A stretch of DNA of 15,942 bases from contig JANBQS010000527.1 in assembly GCA_027577415.1 (NCBI GenBank), forward strand, positions 1 to 15,942, given 5' to 3'. The notes beneath the pieces are model-generated. The model did not search any database. It was not told the origin of the DNA and saw nothing but the letters and a program-made list of their open reading frames with translations. Below, one piece after another: positions 1 to 7,549 of the stretch. Within the stretch, counting starts at the first letter, position 1, and every line of letters begins with the position of its first letter. Made by a program: the position numbers and the translations under genes. Origin of the DNA: Coemansia sp. RSA 922 (lineage: Eukaryota; Kickxellomycota; Kickxellomycetes; Kickxellales; Kickxellaceae).

Positions 1-93
1 ACCAAACCAAGAGATGGTAGAAGAGTGCGAGATTTCTCTTTGGAGCCTCTTACCAGCAAAGGTAGCTTTGGTCGCCTCGCCAGCCTGCACTGA
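1..93 (+). CDS. Possible C-terminal end of a + strand protein, partial
   Basis: Frame 1 is open from the window edge to a TGA at 91-93. It encodes a short basic, serine-containing tail ending in GSFGRLASLH. A terminating + strand gene here would be convergent with the arrestin gene, whose stop lies 83 nt away. Thirty open codons could easily be chance, there is no recognisable domain, and no AATAAA follows on the + strand. This is only a candidate 3' end; the sequence left of the window would settle it. Confidence 0.25.
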   Translation, partial: TKPRDGRRVRDFSLEPLTSKGSFGRLASLH

Positions 94-130
94 AAAATTG
101 GCGATTCTCAAGCAAAGTATACAAAGTACA

Positions 131-136
131 TTTATT
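131..136 (-). terminator. Poly(A) signal of the arrestin gene
   Basis: The minus strand reads AATAAA about 40 nt beyond the arrestin stop codon, followed by a mixed AT-rich stretch. A long T tract (minus-strand A run, about 145-159) lies between the stop and the signal. Confidence 0.5.
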
Positions 137-175
137 ATGTTTTTCTTTTTTTTTTTTTTAACAAAAAATACACGA

Positions 176-1726
176 CTACACTCTTCTGCCACTGCTCGAG
201 AACAGGCGCATGTTGGTCAGCATTAGGCCTGTTGCATCGGTCGTCTTTAAAACAGGCGAAGAGGACACTGGCGAGATGACCGGAGACTGGTGCGGGCTAT
301 GCACAGGAGTGGTCTCCGCCGATGCTGGGAACACAACCGAGCGTTGACGGAAGAAGCTGTGCACAGCTTCTGAACAAACTGAGGGCCTACTACCATCAAC
401 AGTCTGATGAGAGAGGCTAACGCAGCGGTACATAATCCCCGCTGGGCCAGGAGTGCTGAGATTTAGCAAGTCTTCGCTAATGTCGACCAACAAGTGCTCG
501 TGATAGTCCTCTGCAGCAGGGCTTGCCATTCCCGAAGCCGATTCTGTATCAGATGGAGGCGAAACGTCAATTGACGGCATGTCTGAAGTTACAGTGTCGG
601 TGATTCCAAGAGGCAGAGGCTGTGGGTCGCGAGAAGCCACATGCGACAAAGACTCGGTGATTACCGCGTCATAGGTCGGCGGGCTGGGACCGGAGCTAGC
701 CACAGCTATGCGCTCGTCCAATGCGGCATTCCCATAAGTGGGGAGTTCGCCAGCCTGCCCGTGTGCGTCATCGTTGATAACAGGAACGACAGAGACAGGT
801 ACGCTGATCCAGAGCGTGCGCTGAGAGTTGCCGGGGTCTTTAAAGTGAATGGAGAACTTGAGCTTGTGCGTGACTTCAATGTAGGGAGAAATGTGGTCGT
901 ACTGCAGGCGTCTGAGCTCAGTGGGAATTTTGAGTTGAATACGCTCCTCAACGGCATGCGTAAGGTCAACTCCAAGTGGTGCTGGTGCGCTGTTGCTGCG
1001 ACATACCGGCGATGGTGTCGATGAGCGGCTGTGCCCGAGCATTGGTGAATTCAATACTGATGGCACAGCCGAGTATCGGGGCACTTCCTGGTCCGAGGGA
1101 GGGGTGGATACTGCCTGGTGACACATAGGAAACATAATCATGTACTGGTACAGGCTATCGCAAATAGCCGCCTCTTCCAAGTTGTTGCCATTTTCGCTGT
1201 CATCAGGCACAGTCTCGGCGCTAGCAGCCATCCTAGACACCGTCTTCTCGGCGTCTCCACAGGGCATATGGCACCGCACATACTCCTTGAGCACCACGCC
1301 AATCTTTGTCAAATGTATGTTCTTGACCAGTGGTTGGAACGTAAACTTGGCATGCATCATGTCGCCGGGAATAAAAGTGTTGGCATCACCAGTAATACGG
1401 AACTCGAGCTTTTCGCGCCACCGGCTTTCAACGTTAATGGCGCCAGTGCCAAAGCTGCCGTCGACAGAGAGATCGCGCTTGACTGTGATGTCATGCTTGC
1501 CAGTGATATTGGGCATAATACCTGTACGGCGCAGCGTAGCCTTGAGCTGGTAGGCGACGTTGGCATAGGGCAAGCTGAGGGATTCTGGAAGATTGCCCAG
1601 GAATACGATAGAGAAGGGGAACTCATGACGCCTGACTTCCCATGTCTCGACCTTTTTGCCATCAGCAGTAGTGAAAAAGTCCCATCGATGCGTGATCGGT
1701 GCTGTCTCGCGGTGGATTGTCGACAT
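176..1726 (-). CDS. Alpha-arrestin-like protein (arrestin-related trafficking adaptor)
   Basis: This is probably an adaptor that brings a Rsp5/Nedd4-type HECT ubiquitin ligase to plasma-membrane transporters for endocytosis. The chosen ATG at 1726 gives 516 aa. Residues ~12-85 match the second half of Arrestin_N (HRWDFF, then FPFSIVFLGNLPES and VAYQLKATLRR). Arrestin_C starts near 95 (WREKLEFRI, IPGD, a KIGVVLKEYV strand). It is interrupted at ~160-265 by a Ser/Pro-rich insert and ends with VTHKLKFSIHF and LWISVPVSVV. A PPTY motif (PPxY, WW-domain ligand) lies at ~349-352, with a related LPTY at ~328-331. The remaining ~160 residues are Ser/Pro-rich and probably disordered. The oddity is that the first beta-strands of Arrestin_N, normally ~60-80 residues before this start, are absent. 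They may lie in an upstream exon I could not find. The open frame continues 33 codons further upstream but has no ATG there. The family is secure; the N-terminus is not. Confidence 0.85.
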   Translation of the reverse strand: MSTIHRETAPITHRWDFFTTADGKKVETWEVRRHEFPFSIVFLGNLPESLSLPYANVAYQLKATLRRTGIMPNITGKHDITVKRDLSVDGSFGTGAINVESRWREKLEFRITGDANTFIPGDMMHAKFTFQPLVKNIHLTKIGVVLKEYVRCHMPCGDAEKTVSRMAASAETVPDDSENGNNLEEAAICDSLYQYMIMFPMCHQAVSTPPSDQEVPRYSAVPSVLNSPMLGHSRSSTPSPVCRSNSAPAPLGVDLTHAVEERIQLKIPTELRRLQYDHISPYIEVTHKLKFSIHFKDPGNSQRTLWISVPVSVVPVINDDAHGQAGELPTYGNAALDERIAVASSGPSPPTYDAVITESLSHVASRDPQPLPLGITDTVTSDMPSIDVSPPSDTESASGMASPAAEDYHEHLLVDISEDLLNLSTPGPAGIMYRCVSLSHQTVDGSRPSVCSEAVHSFFRQRSVVFPASAETTPVHSPHQSPVISPVSSSPVLKTTDATGLMLTNMRLFSSSGRRV

Positions 1727-1787
1727 GGCACCATCGTTTACTACGTTCAAGGCAAAAAAAAGTATAGCCGGGCAATTAATACAAATA

Positions 1788-1922
1788 TTAGGCGAAACAA
1801 CAATTTGGATATAGACACGAGTCAATTAGCACAAGGTGTAGTTGGTGGTCATGCAGGCTCTGCGCCTCCCCCAGGTGCGGTAAATTCAGCAGAACAATGC
1901 ATGTGCCCGTCTTCTTGGCCAT
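1788..1922 (-). other. Upstream ATG mini-ORF (44 aa) in the arrestin leader, or an unrecognised first exon
   Basis: Between the TATA-like box and the arrestin ATG is a 44-codon frame starting MAKKTGTCIVLLNL and ending in TAA at 1788-1790. It is not in frame with the arrestin. A possible splice acceptor follows it: a T-rich tract then CGTAG, about 20 nt before the arrestin ATG, with TATTAAT upstream. No good donor in the required phase was found. It may act as a regulatory upstream ORF, be part of a missed exon, or mean nothing. I see no homology to arrestin in it. Confidence 0.25.
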
Positions 1923-2006
1923 GCCAAGCGCAATATGGCAGTTATGAGTCAGGTCCACACAGCAGAGAGCGTGACCTAGTGACTACAACTAAACACCTGC
2001 GCTAGA

Positions 2007-2013
2007 ATTTATA
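2007..2013 (-). promoter_or_regulatory. TATA-like box upstream of the arrestin gene
   Basis: The minus strand reads TATAAAT inside ATGTATAAATTC. It lies ~280 nt before the arrestin ATG, about three times the 90-115 nt spacing of the other TATA boxes in this window. That fits an extra upstream exon or a long leader. Confidence 0.4.
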
Positions 2014-2223
2014 CATTTTGCGGAAGTGCGCAAACGGTGTGACCTGAGAAGATTGCGGATTGCCGAAGACGGAGGGGGGTAAGTGGCCCGTGTGCATAAA
2101 TGGGCTGCGCCCCAAAAAACAAAGACAAAAAGAGTGTTTTGTGAGGAGGGGAGACGAGGAGAAAGCAGCGAATTTGTAACATGAGGGGGGGGATATTAAA
2201 TTTTTTTTGTCTCAGATCATCTC
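2014..2223. other. Intergenic region: arrestin promoter
   Basis: This lies between the 3' end of the HD-domain gene and the arrestin TATA box. The minus strand is pyrimidine-rich (C-rich and T-rich runs, including an 8-C run opposite 2185-2192), as is common in fungal promoters. No gene, RNA or repeat recognised. Confidence 0.4.
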
Positions 2224-2234
2224 TTTATTTTATT
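2224..2234 (-). terminator. Overlapping poly(A) signals of the HD-domain gene
   Basis: The minus strand reads AATAAAATAAA, two AATAAA signals overlapping by one base, ~130 nt after the stop codon of exon 2. This supports the exon 2 stop at 2362 as the true end of the gene. Confidence 0.55.
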
Positions 2235-2361
2235 TTTTCTTCAGTATGATGAGCGTTGGCGAGGGGGTCAGCATCGCTATTTCTGCGGACTGCTGGGACA
2301 CATTCAGGCGCTGCTGGCAATTACGACGTTTGAAACCGCAATTTATAAATGAGCTAGCCAA

Positions 2362-3159
2362 CTACCCCCCAAAGTTAAACTCCTCATCAATCTGTTCTAG
2401 AAAACCGATTAGATAATCATGTCGCCTCTGCGCCTCTTGCCGTCCGCGCTCGGTCTTCATCATCGAGGCCAACTTTAAAAGTTTTTCTAACCAGAGATCC
2501 AACATAGGCAAAAATGAACAAGATTAGTACAGGCAACAGATACGCAGACAGCATAGCAGTGCATTCTTACCATGGAAGTGAGCAACAGCTGTTCCCGAAG
2601 TGCCGCCACTCTGCGCCACATACTGCTCATAAGTAATATCTTGAATCACGCTGTCACAAGGGTCGTGCAGTGTGCGATTACGCGCGCCAGAAAAGGCAGC
2701 ACAGCGGAATACGCCAAAGGCGCCAATAGCGTCCAAACGGTCGGCATCCTGAACACAAGCCAATTCGGGACACCCTTGTCGCCACTGTCGCTCATCCGGA
2801 TCACTCGTACCATTCTTGTCTTGTTCATTGGCCAGTAGTTCCTTTCTAAACGAAACGGCATCGACGACTCGACAAACAAGCTCTGCGCGTTCACAATCCA
2901 AACCCGCATCTTGCAAGAACTTTTTGCTCGAAAATGCAGGCTCGCCCTTTTGCCTGTATTTGGCGTCGTCGACATCGTGCAAAAGTGCTGCAAGGTGAAC
3001 AACGAGCATATCAAGGGGTCTATGTTGCGCCTCGGATTTCGCTAGTGCCAATGCCTGCCTTACTACGCGCTGAACGTGCTGCCAATCGTGCGAGCAATCG
3101 TATTTGCTCATATACTCACACACAAACCCTTCTGTACTTTGGACAATTTTATCAGACAT
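2362..3159 (-). CDS. HD-domain metal-dependent phosphohydrolase (YpgQ/YedJ-like), two exons
   Basis: Exon 1 is 3159-2571 and exon 2 is 2486-2362, giving 237 aa. Visible motifs: CSHDWQHV with H24-D25; AALLHDVDDAKY with the HD pair H61-D62; and VQDADRLDAIGAFG (D138, D140), the later conserved motif of this HD subfamily. Read through, exon 1 would end in a meaningless tail after AVAHFH. Joining across the intron gives the family's C-terminal pattern: HFHEKLLKL, then MMKTERGR, then RRHDYLIGFLEQ. The family is predicted to hydrolyse phosphate bonds, possibly of nucleotides; the substrate here is unknown, and the cytosol is likely as no targeting signal is seen. Start: the ATG at 3159 keeps the conserved helix before the first His; M16 is the alternative. 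The frame is also open upstream to 3378, but that part crosses the TATA box. Confidence 0.9.
2487..2570 (-). other. Spliceosomal intron of the HD-domain gene (84 nt)
   Basis: The donor is CATG|GTAAGA, the branch site TACTAAT is on the minus strand opposite 2523-2529, and the acceptor is GGTTAG|AAAAAC. Splicing joins CAT G and AA AAA CTT, giving H-E-K-L, and extends the frame 41 residues into a family-matching C-terminus. The branch-to-acceptor distance is about 37 nt. Confidence 0.9.
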
Positions 3160-3192
3160 TTGGTAATTATTAGAGTAAAATGATGAGTATTG

Positions 3193-3203
3193 TTTTATAT
3201 ATA
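3193..3203 (-). promoter_or_regulatory. TATA box of the HD-domain gene
   Basis: The minus strand reads TATATATAAAA, 34-44 nt before the ATG at 3159 and ~80-90 nt before the next in-frame ATG at 3114. It makes translation from upstream of 3193 unlikely and implies a very short leader if 3159 is used. Confidence 0.55.
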
Positions 3204-3403
3204 AAAAATAGAAACCCAACCATGAATCTAGAAACCAAACAGCTTGCCCTCGTAAAGACCTATTATGGACCGATGGCCCTTGGCTACTACGATTTCTCAA
3301 CCTCGAAAAAGAGAGAAGAACATCCACTAGCAAAGAAAGAATCACCTTCACTACTTGCCAATTACTTTCAAAATACAACTATATTCTAGTAGGCGGCCTT
3401 GGT

Positions 3404-3598
3404 TTCCTTGGTCTGTCAGTAGTTAGTGAAAAATAAGCTTGTAGAATGCATACCGTAGTTGGAGTGTGGAATGTTTGCTTGCATTTTTATAACATGTAAA
3501 AGTGTAAACTACGCCCTAATATCATCTAATATGCACTGACTTCCGCCTCTAGCCCAAGTGCTGAAGTAATCATAAAACAAAAGCTAGCTGTCGTTGGC
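3404..3598. other. Downstream spacer of array unit 1
   Basis: Between the HD-gene promoter and copy 1. It holds the left edge of the repeat (CTGTCAGTAG and AAGCTTGTAG stretches that recur near 6740 and 4720). No AATAAA for copy 1 and no other gene seen. Confidence 0.4.
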
Positions 3599-3994
3599 TT
3601 ACTTATCCTCTATAATGATTGCTGACTTAGTAAAACAATCAGTATCGAACAATATAGCGGATTTTACTTCCGAGATAAATGTAGCATAACACTTTCCTGG
3701 AACAAAGTTACCAGTTATATTAAGAAATATGTCCTCATTTGCAAATACGAAGATGCAATGGTCATTAAGGGAATCTTTAATATCAGGGATTTTACCAGGC
3801 TCAATTTTCCATACATCTTTGTAACTAACAATATAAAGATTTATGATATTGTCAGGTTTACGATACGTATCCCTTGCATACTTGGCAGCCGCGGCATATG
3901 TAAATTTGCCAACCTCAGTTGTTTGATTGGGGTTGCGATTAACAACATAGTCATCGCTTATATGTAAAACTGGACATTTTGTGAGGTCGTCCAT
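3599..3994 (-). CDS. Orphan small protein, array copy 1 (131 aa)
   Basis: I do not recognise this family. The protein starts MDDLTKCPVLHISDD and has an alanine-rich helix-like stretch (FTYAAAAKYARD, ~31-42), a strand pattern NLYIV near 52-56, EPGKIP near 65-70, and an FVFAN strand near 82-86. There is no signal peptide, transmembrane segment or repeat, so it is probably cytosolic or nuclear. Alignment by hand with copy 2 gives about 60% identity. Reality is supported by four homologous copies keeping the same frame, start and core motifs, plus a TATA box ~111 nt upstream. It has about 16 extra C-terminal residues (after SAIL) relative to copy 2. No intron signals seen. Function unknown. Confidence 0.7.
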   Translation of the reverse strand: MDDLTKCPVLHISDDYVVNRNPNQTTEVGKFTYAAAAKYARDTYRKPDNIINLYIVSYKDVWKIEPGKIPDIKDSLNDHCIFVFANEDIFLNITGNFVPGKCYATFISEVKSAILFDTDCFTKSAIIIEDK

Positions 3995-4084
3995 GTCTAA
4001 TCAAGTAGATGCTTATAAATTACTGTTGGCGAGTAGAGAGCTTAAGTGAGGATTATAGTAGAGAAGAGTAAGGGGAAAAAAGTT

Positions 4085-4111
4085 GGCGACCATCAGGGCA
4101 GTATTTTTATA
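4085..4111 (-). promoter_or_regulatory. Promoter of array copy 1: TATA box plus shared proximal motif
   Basis: The minus strand reads TATAAAA (4105-4111), followed downstream by TGCCCTGATGGTCGCC (4085-4100), the motif shared by all four units. A pyrimidine-rich leader then runs to the ATG at 3994. Confidence 0.6.
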
Positions 4112-4270
4112 CCTAAACTAAAGCTGTTTTCAGAGCGAGCGGGGACAACTGACCAAGTTTTGTCTTAACCCACTCTAGCTCTGGGTGCGCTACAATTCCA
4201 CGCTCTAAAAACGATAGGTAAATCCCAGTTGAAAGACGATGGATCAGTGTAATTATTACGAATCATTTTT

Positions 4271-4320
4271 TGCTTTGCAGAAAGAAACATGATGCTGTCA
4301 ACACAGGTTTGTTGGCTGGG
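4271..4320. repeat. ~50-bp distal element, copy a
   Basis: Begins TGCTTTGCAGAAAGAAAC and ends AGGTTTGTTGGCTGGG. It matches 5438-5488 and 4398-4444 with a few indels. Confidence 0.55.
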
Positions 4321-4397
4321 AGTGAGAGAGGAATGACGACGTTTGCTTTAAAGTGACATCATTTGACACAATTGGCTTAAGCCACAGCACTTTTACG

Positions 4398-4444
4398 TGC
4401 TTTTAAGAGGCGCAGTACGGTCGAAAAGGGTTTATTGGTTGGGG
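4398..4444. repeat. ~50-bp distal element, copy b
   Basis: Begins TGCTTTTAAGAGG and ends GGGTTTATTGGTTGGGG. The core GGTCGAAAAGGGTTTATTGG corresponds to TGTCGAAACAGGTTTATTGG in the 5438-5488 copy. Confidence 0.55.
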
Positions 4445-4922
4445 TGGAGAAAGGGGCCGAGAGAGGGAGAGAAGAACAAAGAGTAATTTTCTTGAACTTC
4501 AAGTGCCAGGTGGCCTACATTTCAAGCCAACGCACTTTATTTGTAGGTTTTGAAAATAAGCCGAGGCATGGTTGCAGGACAAAGAAGTACATCAACTAGC
4601 AAGTGAGCTATGTTATCCGATACCTTTCAAACATATTCAAGCCCAGCTTAGGCGTAGTTAGCATTAAGTGCATGATATTTTGCCAGCCTTAGTTCTCTTG
4701 TGTTGTGAATAGCGAGTGCAAAAGCTTGTAGGATACATAATGTATTTATAGTATATATTATTTGCTTGCGTGTCTTAAAATATGTAAATGTAAGAACCCA
4801 GTCCTAAAAAGCACCATCTCCTAACAATACTTTCAGTGCCAACGTGACCACATAATGAGAGCTTGTTTTCATCACTTTGCATTTCTTCAATGCGCTATTG
4901 TTGCATTCACCCAATATTAAGT

Positions 4923-5273
4923 TTAGAGTGGTATGGCAGATTCTGCTTCCGATGTTAATATAGCATAACACGTCGTTGAATCAAAAGTACCAGTCATAAT
5001 ATAAAATGGGGCCAGGTTTGCAAATACGAAGAAACTATGAGCTTTAAGGGGAACTTTAATATTAGGGATTTTACCAGGCTCAACAATCCATAAATAGTCT
5101 TTATTAACAATATAGAGGTTTGTTTTGTCTCCACGTTTACGAAACCTATCCCTTGCATATTTGGCAGCCGCTGCATACGTGAATTTGTCAACATCGACAG
5201 TTTGCTCAGGGTTGCGACTAACAACACAGTCGTCGCTTATATGTAAAACTGGACACTTGGTTAGGTCATCCAT
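4923..5273 (-). CDS. Orphan small protein, array copy 2 (116 aa)
   Basis: Closest to copy 1: the first 15 residues are identical (MDDLTKCPVLHISDD), followed by the same FTYAAAAKYARD, NLYIV, EPGKIP and FVFAN blocks, then a shorter end (SAIPL). Identity is about 60% over 115 residues by hand. Several differences are radical (PDNII against RGDKT), so the core stays fixed while loops diverge. The frame is intact, but the position of the TATA box in the other units carries TAAAGAAAG instead, so expression may be weak or start elsewhere. Function unknown; no targeting signal. Confidence 0.65.
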   Translation of the reverse strand: MDDLTKCPVLHISDDCVVSRNPEQTVDVDKFTYAAAAKYARDRFRKRGDKTNLYIVNKDYLWIVEPGKIPNIKVPLKAHSFFVFANLAPFYIMTGTFDSTTCYAILTSEAESAIPL

Positions 5274-5370
5274 GGGGAAAAAAAGTAGATGCTAAGAGGA
5301 AAAATAAATAGTAAATATAAAAATGGTTTAACGAATAAAGTAGAAAAAGAAGAAAAAGGAAGAAAATACT

Positions 5371-5397
5371 GTTGACCACCAAGCAGACTTTCTTTAG
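5371..5397 (-). promoter_or_regulatory. Promoter region of array copy 2, TATA box degenerate
   Basis: The shared motif is present (minus TCTGCTTGGTGGTCAAC, 5371-5387). Just upstream, where the other units have TATAAAA, this unit reads CTAAAGAAAG (5388-5397). The leader downstream remains pyrimidine-rich. Confidence 0.45.
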
Positions 5398-5437
5398 CAA
5401 AGTGGAGACATCTTCAAAGTCTCTCCTTTGACACTAG

Positions 5438-5488
5438 TGCTTTGAGGAAAGAAGTGCAGTGCTGTCGAAACAGGTTTATTGGATGGGG
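5438..5488. repeat. ~50-bp distal element, copy c
   Basis: Begins TGCTTTGAGGAAAGAAG and ends AGGTTTATTGGATGGGG. Best-preserved copy; it lies ~165 nt upstream of the copy 2 start codon. Confidence 0.55.
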
Positions 5489-5964
5489 AAAGACAAAATA
5501 GGAAGAGGTATTTCCCGATATCAACGGCAATTGGTACAAAGGACCAATCCAAAAAGATATTTTTGACGCTATAAAGAAATATGGCTGCATCATGTTGGTT
5601 GGGAATAGTAGACAGGCAGGAGACTTGTCCAAAAGGGGTGTTTTCAATTCTGAGTACTCTCCAACCTGTATTTTCTCAAACCACAGCAATTGACGTTGAG
5701 TGTGTGGTTGGCAGACAGTCCCAGGTTCATTTGGATTGTCAACATTCTGCACAAAAAGTAAGCTTGTATGGTATATGCCGTAGACAACATATATAATATT
5801 TGCTTGTATTTCCAGAAGACAAAAACTACATACTAGAAACATCTATAATGCACCAACCACTGCTACTTCCCAGCGCCAAGGTAAATATATCACGGGCTAG
5901 TCGATATCGCCTTGCTTCTTTGATATATCATTGTTGCAAGCGACAAACAAAAAATAACAAAGAG
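5489..5964. other. Inter-unit spacer between copies 2 and 3
   Basis: Contains the spacer blocks homologous to the copy 3/copy 4 spacer (around 5619-5663 and 5695-5750). A 142-codon minus-strand open frame crosses it but is not conserved in frame between units. No gene accepted. Confidence 0.4.
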
Positions 5965-6309
5965 CTATATGGCAATCTTTGCAATCTTGCAAAAGTACTT
6001 ATAGAAATCTTTCTTTTCAGGATATGTTTTTTCAATACTTTGGAACTTCTTTTTGCTCATGAATACAAAGCAACTGTGTTTATTAAGGGGTAAGTCGATA
6101 TCCCAAAGATTATCGCACTCAAACCCTGACACGCCATCTTCATCGACAATATACAACATTCCGTTCTTCGTGTATCTAGAATATTCATTAATCGCAAATA
6201 TAGCAGCCGTACCGTGAGTATGGTGCTCGATGTTAAGAAAATCCTCCGCGTCATGAACAATCTTATTGTTTACAGTATGCAAAACTGGGCAAATTGAAAG
6301 GTTAGCCAT
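5965..6309 (-). CDS. Orphan small protein, array copy 3 (114 aa)
   Basis: A diverged member of the family: MANLSICPVLHTVNN at the start, AAIFAINEY in the helix position, MLYIVDEDG for the LYIV strand, and SCFVF for the FVF strand. It ends FYKYFCKIAKIAI, which pairs with LYRYFC in copy 4. Similarity to copies 1 and 2 is low outside these blocks, but the order and spacing of the blocks, the length, the strand and the promoter all agree. The promoter is intact (TATAAAA ~90 nt upstream). No signal peptide or membrane segment. Function unknown. Confidence 0.65.
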   Translation of the reverse strand: MANLSICPVLHTVNNKIVHDAEDFLNIEHHTHGTAAIFAINEYSRYTKNGMLYIVDEDGVSGFECDNLWDIDLPLNKHSCFVFMSKKKFQSIEKTYPEKKDFYKYFCKIAKIAI

Positions 6310-6376
6310 GGTAAAATCAAGTAGAAAAGCTAATGTGAAGAATAAAGTAGCGAAAAGCGAGAGGAAGAAAAAAACT

Positions 6377-6401
6377 GGCGCCTACAGGCTTACCTTTTAT
6401 A
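6377..6401 (-). promoter_or_regulatory. Promoter of array copy 3: TATA box plus shared proximal motif
   Basis: The minus strand reads TATAAAA (6395-6401), followed by TAAGCCTGTAGGCGCC (6377-6392), a diverged form of the shared motif, then a CT-rich leader to the ATG at 6309. Confidence 0.55.
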
Positions 6402-7087
6402 CTGCAACTAGAGAGTGGCTGCCAAAACAAGTGGAAACAACAGAACAAGTATTCTTCTACCTTTCAAATTGCTAAAAAAAATTGTTTCAAAGTAACCTTC
6501 AAAGGCAGAATTCCGTTTCTAACAACATAAGCTTATTCGTATCCTACTTTATTCTTTCTCGCGCTTTGAAGGTAGAATTCTGACAACCTTTGCGATATTA
6601 TTTTAAGAAATGGAAATCAGAATCAAGACTTGTTCGAAAGGGTGTTTCCTATTCCGAGTGCTCGCAAATTTGAATCAGCATAGATTAGTGTAATTAACGT
6701 AGGGTGTGTTGTTAGCAGACAGCCCCTGCTTCTCCGAGTTGTCAGTAGCCAGTGTGACACTCTAATAAACTAGTTGGAGCATTGAATTGGTAAGCTTTTA
6801 AGTTGTTGTATGTGTAGTCCTATGTTTGTGCTATGTGGTTGTAGTTGTTGCTTAGCCTAGAATCTGTGCGGTGCAGCAAATGAGTTTGTCTCGATTAAGA
6901 AGGACATGTGAGTTTATTGCCAAGTAAATACCAAAAAAACGTAAGAGCAGCATGTCTCTATTTCATATTGTGCACACAAACCGTGGACTGGCGTTGAGGC
7001 ACTAGAAACAGCTATTTGAAAGCCAGAAAGTATCCTGCCAAGGTTCTTTAAAGTGTGCACTAATAATTGCCCCCAAAAAACAAATAT
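6402..7087. other. Inter-unit spacer between copies 3 and 4
   Basis: Holds spacer blocks homologous to the copy 2/copy 3 spacer (6630-6674, 6699-6755), and a weak trace of the distal element near 6560-6595 (GCGCTTTGAAGGTAGAA). No gene or RNA recognised. Confidence 0.4.
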
Positions 7088-7456
7088 TTACTTGCTTTTC
7101 TTCTTTGGTGTTATGATTTGATTATTCTCCAACGCGCAAAAGTACCTATAGAGTGCAGCTGAATTTTCACAATCGTTTACTCTGGCTTGGAAGAATCTAT
7201 CATGAACGAATACAAAACATACTGGCTTTTCTATTATAGAGGTGTCATTGATTTTTTTGTTGTCTCGATTACTCCAATATCTATCCTCATTGATAATATA
7301 AAGCGATGTTTGACCCGTGTAGCTCATATTATCACTCATTACACCATAAGCAGCTTCTTTATATGATTGACCAGAAGCATTGTATTTTTTGTTCTCATCA
7401 TAAATTGCCTCACCGTTTTATATATATTTAACGGGACACTGGGTTAGATCAGTCAT
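7088..7456 (-). pseudogene. Orphan small protein, array copy 4, interrupted by a stop at codon 13
   Basis: The homologous ATG is at 7456: MTDLTQCPVKYI, then TAA (7418-7420), after which the frame resumes with NGEAIYDEN and continues to a stop at 7088, about 122 codons in all. The family blocks remain after the stop: EAAYG in the helix position, SLYIINEDRYW, CFVF, and LYRYFC near the end, followed by a lysine-rich tail (PKKKSK). The promoter is intact (TATAAAA ~90 nt upstream). It is either a recent pseudogene, a sequencing error, or translated from the internal ATG at 7339 (83 aa, lacking the N-terminal CPV motif). Otherwise it shows no frameshift, so the lesion looks young. Confidence 0.6.
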
Positions 7457-7526
7457 GGTATGAGAAAACTAATAGCAAGTGTGAAGAATAATGTAGAGAA
7501 GAGTGGAGAGAGAAAAAAACCCCCCC

Positions 7527-7549
7527 ACCGACCACCAGGCCATTTTATA
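7527..7549 (-). promoter_or_regulatory. Promoter of array copy 4: TATA box plus shared proximal motif
   Basis: The minus strand reads TATAAAA (7543-7549), followed immediately by TGGCCTGGTGGTCGGT (7527-7542), the clearest version of the shared motif. A run of seven C and a purine-rich stretch (plus strand) follow. Confidence 0.6.

Larger units (their letters stand above)
4112..4922. other. Inter-unit spacer between copies 1 and 2
   Basis: This is the longest spacer (about 810 nt). It holds two copies of the ~50-bp distal element (4271-4320 and 4398-4444), a purine-rich stretch near 4440-4485, and a right half resembling the spacer downstream of copy 1 (AAGCTTGTAG near 4721, TTGCTTGCGTG near 4761). 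No open frame resembling the small family was found, so I cannot claim a fifth decayed copy. Confidence 0.4.

Noticed and set aside
1727..1825. N-terminal extension of the arrestin by 33 codons
   Set aside because: It begins at a TTG, has no ATG, and crosses a T-rich tract resembling a splice acceptor.
1118..2005. 295-codon + strand open frame
   Set aside because: It lies antisense to the arrestin coding region and its leader. The arrestin frame has clear domain similarity, while this one has none.
2207..2416. 69-codon + strand frame
   Set aside because: It overlaps the poly(A) signals and exon 2 of the HD-domain gene on the other strand and has no features of its own.
3160..3378. N-terminal extension of the HD-domain protein by 73 codons
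   Set aside because: The extension spans the strong TATATATAAAA box and reads as AT-rich non-coding sequence.
4440..4920. A fifth, decayed copy of the small gene
   Set aside because: The long spacer has the right position but no translation in any frame showing CPV, LYIV or FVF blocks in order.
5414..5842. 142-codon minus-strand open frame between copies 2 and 3
   Set aside because: The homologous spacer near 6630-6755 has an in-frame TAA (TGCCAA became TGCTAA) and a one-base indel, so the similarity is at DNA level and not in a conserved frame. The translation shows no domain.
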